DNA of 18,330 nucleotides from Actinomycetes bacterium (GCA_023417775.1 JAEZEJ010000090.1:1-18330), one strand, 5' to 3'; shown: positions 1 to 6,541, numbered from the stretch's first letter. Translations and numbers: made by a program. The notes: a model not told the origin generated them from the sequence alone.

Positions 1-24
1 GGCTGCCACCTCGGGCCGGCAGCC
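1..24. terminator. Hairpin at left edge, possible terminator of an off-window gene
   Basis: GGCTGCC (1-7) and GGCAGCC (18-24) form a perfect 7-bp stem around a 10-nt loop. No T-tract follows on the plus strand. It may end a gene lying to the left, but the window edge prevents checking whether the stem extends further. Confidence 0.25.
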
Positions 25-80
25 ACCGCCCCGCACTCCGCCCTCGCGCGGTCGCCGCCGCGGAGGGCTGCCGTAAGGAT

Positions 81-100
81 TGGTAACAATCGCGTTACCA
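81..100. promoter_or_regulatory. 20-bp palindrome, candidate operator
   Basis: TGGTAAC (81-87) and GTTACCA (94-100) are perfect inverted arms around AATCGC. The AT-richer composition stands out against very GC-rich flanks. The size and symmetry suit a dimeric repressor such as a TetR-type protein. It lies 100 bp before the phosphatase start at 200 and could equally serve a divergent gene to the left. The regulator is unknown. Confidence 0.35.
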
Positions 101-187
101 CTGGAATCGCAGCCATCGAACGCTTCCCCAGGGACACCTTGGGTGCACCGGAGCAGCACGCCGGCCGGGCACGTCACCTCGCCCACC

Positions 188-193
188 CATCAT
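188..193 (+). promoter_or_regulatory. Possible -10 element of leaderless phosphatase gene
   Basis: CATCAT lies 6 nt before the ATG at 200, the same spacing seen at many other starts in this window. It lacks the usual first T of the -10 hexamer, so it is weak support on its own. Confidence 0.3.
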
Positions 194-199
194 GTCGGG

Positions 200-865
200 A
201 TGCGACTCCTGCTCCTGCGCCACGCACAGACCCCCTCCAATGTCTCCGGACAGCTCGACGCCCGCACCCCCGGCCCCGGCCTGACCGACCTCGGCGAGCG
301 CCAGGCCGAGGCCGTCCCCGATGCCCTCGCCGGTGTCCCGATCGACCGGATCGCCGTGTCGACCCTGCTCCGGACCCAGCTCACCGCAGCTCCCCTCGCC
401 GGCCGGCGCGGCCTCGACCCGGTAATCACCGAGGGCGTCGAGGAGATCGGGGCCGGAGACCTCTCGATGCGCAGCGACGCCGAGGCCTGGCAGGGCTACC
501 GCGAGACCGTCACCGCCTGGGCCCTGGGCGACCTCGATCGGCGCATGCCGGGCGGGCAGGACGGCTGGGAGTTCATGGAACGCTTCGACGCCGCCATCGC
601 GGGGATCGCCGCCACCGGAAGCGAGAATCCGGTGGTCGTCTCACATGGCGGTGCCATCCGGGCCTGGGCCTGGCACCGCACCGGCGGCGGAGCCCTCACC
701 GGGACGACCCCGCTGAGCAACACGGGACTGGTGGAGCTGGACGGCGACCCCGGCTCCGGCTGGCGGCTGGTGTCCTGGCCCTCGACGCCCGTCGGCGGTG
801 CCCACCTCATCGACGCCGAGGCGAGCGATCCGACGGCCGGCACCGGCGAGGTGCCATCACGCTGA
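200..865 (+). CDS. Histidine phosphatase family protein (phosphoglycerate mutase-like)
   Basis: This is a 221-residue member of the histidine phosphatase superfamily, a cytosolic phosphomonoesterase fold. Visible catalytic features are the N-terminal LLLRHAQT motif (Arg7, His8, with Ala in place of the usual Gly of RHG), Arg58 in the STLLRTQLTA segment, the acidic Glu82 region (EEIGAGD), and the second histidine His149 in VVVSHGG. The core set therefore looks intact and the protein is probably active; the substrate cannot be read from sequence. The start at 200 puts RHA right at the N-terminus as is usual for the family; an in-frame ATG at 80 would add 40 residues of low-quality sequence. No Shine-Dalgarno site precedes 200, and a CATCAT hexamer 6 nt upstream suggests leaderless expression. 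The sensor kinase follows 53 nt downstream on the same strand. Confidence 0.85.
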   Translation: MRLLLLRHAQTPSNVSGQLDARTPGPGLTDLGERQAEAVPDALAGVPIDRIAVSTLLRTQLTAAPLAGRRGLDPVITEGVEEIGAGDLSMRSDAEAWQGYRETVTAWALGDLDRRMPGGQDGWEFMERFDAAIAGIAATGSENPVVVSHGGAIRAWAWHRTGGGALTGTTPLSNTGLVELDGDPGSGWRLVSWPSTPVGGAHLIDAEASDPTAGTGEVPSR

Positions 866-903
866 GGGCCCGCACCGCACTGGTCAGGCCGTCCTCACTG
901 AGG

Positions 904-909
904 CACAAT
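904..909 (+). promoter_or_regulatory. Possible -10 element of the two-component operon
   Basis: CACAAT lies 9 nt before the kinase ATG at 919, giving a predicted transcript start within a few bases of the start codon. No clear -35 hexamer or Shine-Dalgarno site is visible. Confidence 0.35.
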
Positions 910-918
910 CAAACCGCC

Positions 919-1872
919 ATGGCCAGTGACGACGTGACTCCCACCCTGGTGCCGACGCCCCAGCTGTCACCCTGGCGACCGCTCTTCCCCTATGCCGCCG
1001 GAGTAGGGGGCGGACTGGTGGTCGCCGGAGGAGGCTGGCTGCTGGACCATCAGGTCGGGCTGATCGCGTCGATCGTCTGGGCCGTCATCACGCTCCCCGC
1101 GGTCATCATCGGCTGTCTCGTCACCGCACGACGCGAGGAGCAGTACCGCCGCGACGCCCTCGACCGGCTGATGGCCTTCTCCCAACGGCACGCGGCGACG
1201 GCCTGGGCCGTCAGCCACGAGCTGCGCAATCCGCTGACCATGATCCAGGCCTCGGTGTCGGTGCTCGAGACCGAGGAGGCCGGGCCGCTCAACGACCAGC
1301 AGCGCCAGTTCGTCGCGATCATCGCCCAGCAGACGGCCCAGGGGGCAGCCATCTGCGAGGGCATCCTCGTCCAGGCGCGCATCGACTCCGGCACCTTCAC
1401 CCTCGAGCCGCAGCGAACGGACCTGCCCCGCCTCGTCCGCGAGATCGCCGCGGGCATGCGGCTCGTCGCCGAACAGCGCCACCAGCGGATCCTGCTCGAC
1501 CTGCCCCGCATCATGTCCCCCGCGATGGTCGATCAGGTGGCCCTGCGGCAGGCGCTGAGCAATCTGCTGCTCAATGCCTGCCGCTACAGCTCGCCGGGTT
1601 CGGACATCTACATCAAGCTGCTCGACAACGATCACGCGCTCGTCCTGCAGGTCACCGACTCCGGAGACGGCATGTCCCCGCACGAGCGCGAACAGCTCTT
1701 CGAACCCTTCCGGTCCGGCGCGCCGTCCCACGACGGCACCGGGCTCGGGCTGTCCATCACCCGTTCGCTCATCCAGGCGCACGGCGGAAGCGTCGTCGTC
1801 GACACCCGGCTCAAGGCGGGCACGTCGTTCATGATCACGCTGCCGAAGGGGGATCACGATGACCGTCGCTGA
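919..1872 (+). CDS. Membrane sensor histidine kinase with minimal sensor region
   Basis: A 317-residue two-component sensor kinase. Two hydrophobic helices (about residues 22-42 and 48-69) are separated by only about five residues (DHQVG), so there is almost no extracellular domain. They are followed by a dimerisation/phospho-acceptor domain with AVSHELRNP (His100), an N-box (QALSNLLLNACRYSS), G1 (VTDSGDGMS), an F-box (LFEPF) and G2 (GTGLGLSI). All catalytic boxes are present, so autophosphorylation is expected. The tiny loop resembles intramembrane-sensing kinases, which often detect envelope or membrane stress; the actual signal is unknown. The frame stays open upstream to 139, but residues before Met at 919 are shadow sequence of the phosphatase. 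The gene overlaps the response regulator by 14 nt, which indicates translational coupling and a cognate pair. Confidence 0.9.
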   Translation: MASDDVTPTLVPTPQLSPWRPLFPYAAGVGGGLVVAGGGWLLDHQVGLIASIVWAVITLPAVIIGCLVTARREEQYRRDALDRLMAFSQRHAATAWAVSHELRNPLTMIQASVSVLETEEAGPLNDQQRQFVAIIAQQTAQGAAICEGILVQARIDSGTFTLEPQRTDLPRLVREIAAGMRLVAEQRHQRILLDLPRIMSPAMVDQVALRQALSNLLLNACRYSSPGSDIYIKLLDNDHALVLQVTDSGDGMSPHEREQLFEPFRSGAPSHDGTGLGLSITRSLIQAHGGSVVVDTRLKAGTSFMITLPKGDHDDRR

Positions 1873-2545
1873 GCCGAGAGCCCTCATCGTCGATGATGAG
1901 CCGCAGATGCTGCTGATCCTGGAGTATCTGCTCGTCAACCGGGGTTTCACCGTGCGCAAGGCGTTGAACGGGGCGGAGGCGATGACGGCCTTCCAGAGCG
2001 AGGCCTTCGACATCGTCGTCCTCGACGTCACCATGCCGCGGATCGGCGGGGTCGCGGTCTGCCAGCGGATGCGCGCCACCAGCGATGTCCCGATCATCAT
2101 GGTGACGGCGCGCTCGCAGACCGAGCAGATCCTCGCCGGCTTCGATGCCGGCGCCGATGACTACGTCATCAAGCCCTTCGAGCCGCGCATCCTGCTCAGC
2201 CGTATCGACTCGGTGCTGCGGCGCGGGCGGGGACGCGAGCCGCGTCGCTCGGAGTTCGGCCTCCTCGCGATCGACTGGTCCTCGCACACGGTGCGCGTCT
2301 CGGGACGGCAGATCACCCTGCCCGAGACCGAGTGGCGGCTGCTCGCGGCACTCGCCGAGCATCCCGGCGAGGTGCGCTCCTGGCGTCTGCTCCTCACCCA
2401 GGGCTGGCAGTCCGAGGACTGGGTCGGCGGCCGGGATCTGGTGAAGGCCACGATCTACCGGCTGCGTCAGCGCCTCGGACCGGAGGCCTCCGATCTCATC
2501 GTCACCGTCCGCGGCAGCGGCTACCTCCTCGACGACGGAGCCTGA
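1859..2545 (+). CDS. OmpR/PhoB-type response regulator
   Basis: A 228-residue response regulator and DNA-binding transcription factor. The receiver domain (about residues 7-118) carries the acidic pair Asp12-Asp13, the phospho-acceptor Asp56 (VVLDVTMP), Thr83 (MVTAR) and Lys105 (IKPFE). The C-terminal winged helix (about 130-225) shows the typical LPETEWRLLAALAEHPGEV entry and ends VTVRGSGYLLDD. KdpE-like proteins have a similar layout, but no kdp genes are nearby, so the symbol is not assigned. The ATG at 1859 is preceded by a good Shine-Dalgarno run (GAAGGGGG, ending 8 nt upstream) inside the end of the kinase gene, so the start is well supported. Partner of the kinase at 919-1872; its target genes are unknown and may include this operon or neighbours. 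Confidence 0.93.
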   Translation: MTVAEPRALIVDDEPQMLLILEYLLVNRGFTVRKALNGAEAMTAFQSEAFDIVVLDVTMPRIGGVAVCQRMRATSDVPIIMVTARSQTEQILAGFDAGADDYVIKPFEPRILLSRIDSVLRRGRGREPRRSEFGLLAIDWSSHTVRVSGRQITLPETEWRLLAALAEHPGEVRSWRLLLTQGWQSEDWVGGRDLVKATIYRLRQRLGPEASDLIVTVRGSGYLLDDGA

Positions 2546-2660
2546 CCCGGGCGTCGGGATGGACACCGTTCACCGCGCTCGAGACGTGCGCAGGTCACCG
2601 CCCTGGACATTTCGATGAGTGCCTAGGCCGGCCCCTGCAGAACGTGCGTGCCCCGAGGAG
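2546..2660. other. Convergent intergenic region, no clear terminator
   Basis: These 115 bases separate the response regulator from the convergent dehydrogenase pseudogene. I see a GGCCGGCC palindrome near 2626-2636 but no good stem-loop followed by T residues and no credible small gene. Confidence 0.4.
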
Positions 2661-2818
2661 TCAGACCAGCCGCTTCACGAGGCCGAGCGGCGCGTGCTTC
2701 ATGACGGGAGCGAGGGGCGCCCAGGGCAGGGTCGGCACGCAGGCCTCGGCCACCTCGGCCTCGATCTTGCCGACCAGCGCGCGGCTGCCGGTCTCGGTAT
2801 CGACCATCAGCCTCGCCT

Positions 2819-2863
2819 CCTGGGGGTACCTCCCTGGACGGAGCGGAGCGGAGTCCTTGGGGG
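2819..2863. repeat. 45-bp GGTACC-core palindromic repeat inserted in frame
   Basis: The segment begins CCTGGGGGTACCTCCC and ends GTCCTTGGGGG, with imperfect arms (8 of 11 paired between 2829-2839 and 2853-2863) around GGAGC/GGAGC direct repeats. It is exactly 45 nt, so it keeps the dehydrogenase frame. Its first part (TGGGGGTACCTCCC, 2821-2834) recurs exactly at 13005-13018 in a terminator hairpin, indicating a dispersed element family. Confidence 0.55.
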
Positions 2864-3259
2864 AATCCACCCCCTCGTTCATCTCCGAGGCGATATAGCC
2901 GGGATAGAGGGTCGTGACCTTGATATCGAGGCCCTTGCGGCCGATCAGGTCCATCCGGATGCCCTCGGCCAGGTGGGCGACGGCCGCCTTGGTGGCCGCA
3001 TAGGTGGTCATCGACGAGGGCATGCCGCGCATCGCCGACATCGAGGAGATCAGCACCAGGTGGCCGGCCTTGCGGTCGTAGAAGTGCTCCATCGCCGCCT
3101 CGCACTGCACCAGCGCTCCCAGCACATTGGTCTGCGCGGTCTCCAGATTGGCGGCGAAACGTCCGGTGCCGATCCGGCCTCCCTTGCCCAGGCCCGCGTT
3201 GACGATCAGCCGGTCGAGGCCGCCGTGCTCGGCCGCCGCCTCGCCGACCACCTCGAAGA

Positions 3260-3263
3260 CCGG
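3260..3263 (-). other. Frameshift site in dehydrogenase
   Basis: The plus-strand CCGG here is where homology changes frame. The two reading frames join cleanly if one base is added, and both flanks match the family, so a single-base deletion or read error fits best. Confidence 0.7.
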
Positions 3264-3470
3264 TCGTGATCGTTGACGTCGAGGGCGTGCACGCTCACCT
3301 CGATACCGGGATACGCCGCGAGCAGCTCGGAGCGGAGCGCCTCGAGCCGATCCGTGCGTCGCGCCGCCAGCGCGAGATGTCCGCCCTTCTCGGCCAGCAC
3401 GCGCGCCATGCCCTCGCCGATACCCGACGATGCTCCCGAGATGAAGGTGGTGCGGCGCATGCGGACTCCT

Positions 3471-3486
3471 CGATAGTCGACGATCG
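3471..3486. repeat. Near-palindrome in dehydrogenase leader
   Basis: CGATAGTCGACGATCG is palindromic at 14 of 16 positions and centred on GTCGAC. It lies between the predicted transcript start and the Shine-Dalgarno site of the dehydrogenase, where a repressor could act. It could be chance. Confidence 0.25.
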
Positions 3487-3494
3487 TTCCTTGG

Positions 3495-3500
3495 AGTATG
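3495..3500 (-). promoter_or_regulatory. Possible -10 element for dehydrogenase
   Basis: CATACT on the minus strand lies 34 nt before the ATG at 3460, giving a short leader with a proper GAGGAG ribosome binding site. The -35 region falls in the palindrome at 3512-3527. Confidence 0.35.
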
Positions 3501-3511
3501 GCAGCGACTCC

Positions 3512-3527
3512 CCGGCCCGCGGGCCGG
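3512..3527. repeat. 16-bp perfect palindrome CCGGCCCGCGGGCCGG
   Basis: A perfect 16-bp inverted repeat sits between the phosphatase and the dehydrogenase, at the expected -35 position of the dehydrogenase promoter. It could be an operator or the stem of a terminator for the phosphatase; there is no T-tract. In GC-rich DNA such palindromes are not rare. Confidence 0.35.
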
Positions 3528-3576
3528 AACTCGAGAGCACGGAGGTAGGCCGTCGAGGCTTCCGTCCCGGTGGCGG

Positions 3577-4218
3577 CTAGCGGTAGGTGACCAGGTCGCG
3601 GGCGAGGTGGGCGTGCTCGTTGAAGCTCAGCAGCCGCGGCCCGGTGGACCCGGCGATGACCGTGGTGACGCTCGCATTGATGATGACATCGTTGAGGCGC
3701 TGGAACAGCGAGTCGTCGCCGGCCAGCAGGTGCGAGACGACCATCGCGATCGGGCCGCCCGAGGTGAACACCGCGACGCTGCGACCGGGGCCCGCCAGCC
3801 CGACGGCCGCCTCGAAGGACCCCATGACGCGCCCGACGAAGGAGCTGTACGGCTCGTCGTAGGTACCGACACCCGCGCGCCAGTCCGCCAGCGCCTCGTT
3901 CAGCAGCCGTTGGAAGGCTTTGCTGTCCAGCTGCAGAGCGCCGTCGTCGTGGGCGGTCGCGATGCCGATGTGGTCGTACTCGTTCCAGCCCGCGTCGATG
4001 TCGTAGCCGTCCGGCCCGCCGCACGCGTCGATCGCCGCGATGGCGGTCTGCGCGTGCCGCTTCATCGAGCCGGCGACGGCATCGGTCGGCATGAAGGCAC
4101 CGGCCTCCCAGCTCTGCCCGAGCGCGGAGCCCTGGACCTCCCCGATGGACGACAGCACGTCATAGTCGTCGCTGCCGAATGAGGCCTGGCCATGGCGAAT
4201 GAGATGCACGACACCCAC
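3577..4218 (-). CDS. Atypical histidine phosphatase family protein (RHGQASF type)
   Basis: A 213-residue cytosolic member of the histidine phosphatase superfamily. The N-terminus carries HLIRHGQASFGSDDYD with Arg8, His9 and Gly10, Arg54 follows in SMKRHAQTA, and the acidic segment WNEYDH supplies Glu80. The second histidine normally found in a SHGG motif is replaced: the segment reads AVFTSGGPIAM, with Ser153 at that position. As I recall, this RHGQASF/TSGG subgroup is found next to acyl-CoA dehydrogenase, phosphotransferase and dehydrogenase genes in other bacteria; here only a dehydrogenase lies downstream. Whether it hydrolyses phosphate esters is open. The start is GTG at 4218, 6 nt after a TAGGGT hexamer and with no Shine-Dalgarno site, consistent with a leaderless transcript. 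Confidence 0.85.
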   Translation of the reverse strand: MGVVHLIRHGQASFGSDDYDVLSSIGEVQGSALGQSWEAGAFMPTDAVAGSMKRHAQTAIAAIDACGGPDGYDIDAGWNEYDHIGIATAHDDGALQLDSKAFQRLLNEALADWRAGVGTYDEPYSSFVGRVMGSFEAAVGLAGPGRSVAVFTSGGPIAMVVSHLLAGDDSLFQRLNDVIINASVTTVIAGSTGPRLLSFNEHAHLARDLVTYR

Positions 4219-4224
4219 GCCGCG

Positions 4225-4230
4225 ACCCTA
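4225..4230 (-). promoter_or_regulatory. -10 element of leaderless phosphatase gene
   Basis: TAGGGT on the minus strand ends 6 nt before the GTG at 4218. The TANNNT pattern and spacing match actinobacterial leaderless promoters. Confidence 0.55.
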
Positions 4231-4321
4231 CCGGCAGGTAGACCCGCCGCCGCGAGCGGCCACCTCAGCGCGCACTCCGGCCGATCGCGGGCTCGGCTCG
4301 CCCCCGCATCGAACCCGAGGC

Positions 4322-4327
4322 TAGTCT
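4322..4327 (+). promoter_or_regulatory. -10 element of leaderless unknown gene
   Basis: TAGTCT ends 7 nt before the ATG at 4335, so transcription is predicted to begin at the A of the start codon. Together with the element at 4225-4230 this makes the 116-bp gap a divergent promoter region. Confidence 0.55.
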
Positions 4328-4334
4328 CGCGTTC

Positions 4335-5753
4335 ATGAGTACGTCGGGAGTGAGATTTCCAGGCGACAGCACCTCGGCCACCGCACGGGAGGTCGTCGCC
4401 GAGGCGTTGCGCGAGGTCGATGCGGTCGGCGCGTCCGCCGTGGAGCGGGAGACGAACTGGCGGCGCGGGTATCTGGCGCACTTCACGCGGCTCGTCGAAG
4501 CCGGGATCGGGGACGCCGAGGCGGCCGTGCAGATCGCCGACCGTGGACTGAACGCGGCGACGGAGCGCTTCCGCTTCGACGATGTCCCGATCGGCGAGGC
4601 CACCGGCGGAGCCAGCGTCACCCAGGCCTTCCACACCCGCACGATCGAGGGCGGCGCCGAGCCGGAGACCGAGCTGACCATCCCCTACCGCGGGGAGCGG
4701 CTGAGCGGCCGGCGCCTCACCGACCAGCTCGACTCCTGGGTCGCCGACGGCGTCATCACCGCCTCGTGCGCGCAGGCCGTCACCCGGGTCCAGGAGCATC
4801 CCGAGTGGCTGCGTCTCGAGGGCGACACCGTGGCGATCCTCGGCGCCGGAGCCGAGATGGGACCGTACCGCTCACTGCTGCGCTGGGGCGCCGAAGTGGT
4901 CGCCCTCGACCTGCCGCGCCACGACATCCAGGAACGCATCCGCGAGCACGCCGAGACCGGGGCGGGACGGGTGCACCTCCCCGCTCGCATCGTCATCGAC
5001 GACGCGAGCGAGGCCGGGGCCGATATCGTCCACGAGCTCCCGGCCATCGCCCAGTGGCTCGAGGGCATCGACGGACGACTCGTGCTCGGCAACTACTGCT
5101 ATGCCGACGGCGGGACGCATGTGCTGGTGTCGATGGCCGCCGATGCGCTCGGCTCCCATCTGCGCGAGCGCCGTCCCGACACCGCGCTCGCCTTCCTCGC
5201 GACGCCCACCGATGTCTTCGCCGTGCACCGGACCGAGGTCATCACGGCCAATGACCGCTATCGGCAGGCCTCGCGGTTCCTGCGGACCCCGTTGCGGGTG
5301 GTGAGCGGAGGCCGCCTGCTGCAGCGCAACTATCCGCCCGGCGCCGAGCTCGGCATCTGCGACGCTCTCGTGCCCCAGCAGGGCCCGAACTACGCCTTCG
5401 CCAAGAGGCTCCAGCGCTGGCGAGCCACCTCCGCACGCCACGACGGCACCCTCGTCTCGCTCAATGTGGCGCCCGCGACCCGCACCCGCTCCGTCGTCAA
5501 GAACAAGGCCCTCGCCGCCGCCTACGCCGGTGCCCACCGATTCGGCGTGGAGGTCTTCGACCCGGCGACGAGCAATGTGCTGATGGCCGCGCTCCTCGTG
5601 CACGATCTGCGTGCCGGCGAGGCGGCGCAGGCCGAGCCCTGGATGGACGAGGCGCAGAACGCGGCCCACGGCGGGCTGTGGACGGCCGCCTATCACCCGC
5701 GCAGCGCCCTCGGTCTCGCCGCCGTGCTCGGTGTCGGCGCCCTCCGCGGCTGA
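4335..5753 (+). CDS. Conserved protein of unknown function with Rossmann-like nucleotide-binding segment
   Basis: A 472-residue, apparently soluble protein with no signal peptide or membrane helix. I recognise it only as a conserved hypothetical protein. Residues 165-192 read VAILGAGAEMGPYRSLLRWG and continue with EVVALD, a beta-alpha-beta dinucleotide-binding pattern (Gly170, Gly172, Gly176, Asp192), like the glycine loop of dehydrogenases. The N-terminal ~160 residues are mainly helical and charged with a TNWRRGYLAHFTRLVEAG-like stretch. The central part has GNYCYADGGTHVLVSMAADAL, and the C-terminal part ends in a glycine/alanine-rich segment. A NAD(P)- or SAM-dependent role is an inference only. 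The leaderless-type start (TAGTCT, 7 nt, ATG) supports 4335. It is monocistronic: divergent from the phosphatase and convergent with the crotonase gene. Confidence 0.85.
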   Translation: MSTSGVRFPGDSTSATAREVVAEALREVDAVGASAVERETNWRRGYLAHFTRLVEAGIGDAEAAVQIADRGLNAATERFRFDDVPIGEATGGASVTQAFHTRTIEGGAEPETELTIPYRGERLSGRRLTDQLDSWVADGVITASCAQAVTRVQEHPEWLRLEGDTVAILGAGAEMGPYRSLLRWGAEVVALDLPRHDIQERIREHAETGAGRVHLPARIVIDDASEAGADIVHELPAIAQWLEGIDGRLVLGNYCYADGGTHVLVSMAADALGSHLRERRPDTALAFLATPTDVFAVHRTEVITANDRYRQASRFLRTPLRVVSGGRLLQRNYPPGAELGICDALVPQQGPNYAFAKRLQRWRATSARHDGTLVSLNVAPATRTRSVVKNKALAAAYAGAHRFGVEVFDPATSNVLMAALLVHDLRAGEAAQAEPWMDEAQNAAHGGLWTAAYHPRSALGLAAVLGVGALRG

Positions 5754-5758
5754 CCCCC

Positions 5759-5777
5759 GGACGGTGCGTGGGCGTCC
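5759..5777. terminator. Weak stem-loop between convergent genes
   Basis: GGACG (5759-5763) pairs with CGTCC (5773-5777) across a 9-nt loop, and CCC/GGG runs just outside could lengthen the stem with a bulge. It lies in the 38-bp gap between two convergent stops, a sensible place for a shared terminator, but it has no T-tract. Confidence 0.3.
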
Positions 5778-5791
5778 ACCCGGGACGCAGG

Positions 5792-6541
5792 TCAGCGGCC
5801 GGTGAAGTTCGCGGCGCGCTTCTCGATGAAGGCGGCCTTGCCCTCGGCGTGATCGGACGTCCCGGCGAGCTCGGTCTGCCCGGCGGCCTCGCGATCGAGG
5901 GTCGCCCCCAGCGTGGGCAGGCTCGCCGCGTTGACGGCCTCCTTCGTCCTCGCATAGGCGCGGGTCGGCCCGGCGGCGAAGCCCGCCACGACCTGCTCGA
6001 CCGCCGCATCGAAGTCGTCATCGGCGACGGCCCGCGTCAGGAGGCCCCACTCGACGGCCTGCTCGGCCGGCAGCTTCTCCCCGCTCAGCAGCAGACGCAT
6101 CGCCCGGGTGCGCCCGATGGACGCCGCCAGCAGCTCGGTGGCCGCGCCATCGGGCATCAGGCCGATGTTGACGAAGGCCTGCAGCACATAGCCGGAGGAC
6201 CTGGCGATCGAGACATCGCAGGCCACGACGATCGAGCATCCGACCCCCGCCGCGATGCCGTTGACCGCGGCGACCACCGGGAAGGGCGCATCGGTGATCG
6301 TGTGGATGAGCCGGTCGATCGCCTCGAGGATGCCCGGATTGACGGCGTCCTTGGCCATCACGGCACCCGAGGAGAAGGCCCGGCCCTCACCGGTGATGAC
6401 GGCGACGCGGACCCCCTCGGCATCCGCGAGGGCGTCGCTGATCGCCTCGACCATCGAGGTATCGAGCGCGTTGAGGCGATCGGGGCGGTTGATGGTGATG
6501 CGCAGGACGCCGTCGCGGCGGTCCACCAGCACGTCGGTCAT
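5792..6541 (-). CDS. Enoyl-CoA hydratase/isomerase family protein (crotonase fold)
   Basis: A 249-residue crotonase-superfamily protein acting on acyl-CoA thioesters in the cytosol. The two oxyanion-hole segments are visible: AFSSGA (about 55-60) and NGIAAGVG (94-101). The two glutamates of true hydratases are not: the position after GC in the second segment is Ser103 and the usual QPE glutamate is Phe123 (VLQAFVNIGLMPDG). Asp131 in MPDG occupies the place of the catalytic aspartate of PaaG-like isomerases, so double-bond isomerisation or another CoA reaction is more likely than hydration. The start at 6541 is chosen over an ATG five codons upstream because GGAGG lies 8 nt before it and the ATGA overlap with the hydrolase stop indicates translational coupling. 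Confidence 0.88.
   Translation of the reverse strand: MTDVLVDRRDGVLRITINRPDRLNALDTSMVEAISDALADAEGVRVAVITGEGRAFSSGAVMAKDAVNPGILEAIDRLIHTITDAPFPVVAAVNGIAAGVGCSIVVACDVSIARSSGYVLQAFVNIGLMPDGAATELLAASIGRTRAMRLLLSGEKLPAEQAVEWGLLTRAVADDDFDAAVEQVVAGFAAGPTRAYARTKEAVNAASLPTLGATLDREAAGQTELAGTSDHAEGKAAFIEKRAANFTGR

Larger units (their letters stand above)
2661..3460 (-). pseudogene. Short-chain dehydrogenase/reductase with one-base frameshift
   Basis: A classical NAD(P)-dependent short-chain dehydrogenase (Rossmann fold, cytosolic). The start at 3460 gives MRRTTFISGASSGIGEG with the TGxxxGIG-type cofactor loop, preceded by a strong GAGGAG Shine-Dalgarno site. The first frame runs through DVNDHDR and then breaks at 3260-3263; the second frame resumes with VFEVVGEAAAEHGG and carries VNAG, the catalytic serine region (LISSMSA) and YAATK. 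Restoring one base (for example a G in the coding strand so CGGTC reads CGGGTC) gives a continuous protein of about 266 residues. Either a sequencing error or a recent loss explains this. A 45-nt palindromic element at 2819-2863 adds about 15 residues (SPKDSAPLRPGRYPQ) between MNEGV and MVDTETG, compared with relatives as I remember them. Downstream of the atypical phosphatase on the same strand. Confidence 0.85.

Noticed and set aside
80..199. Upstream in-frame start of the first phosphatase at 80
   Set aside because: It would add 40 non-conserved residues and run through the palindrome at 81-100; the RHA motif sits at the N-terminus only with the start at 200.
967..2100. A 377-codon minus-strand frame across the kinase and regulator
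   Set aside because: Antisense to two genes with complete two-component motifs; the translation is compositionally biased.
2546..2660. Terminator in the gap between the response regulator and dehydrogenase
   Set aside because: The GGCCGGCC palindrome is too short for a loop-bearing hairpin and is not followed by T residues on either strand.
2661..3251. Treating the downstream part of the dehydrogenase as an intact short gene starting at 3251
   Set aside because: It lacks the N-terminal cofactor loop, which is encoded just upstream in another frame with a good ribosome binding site, so a frameshift is the better reading.
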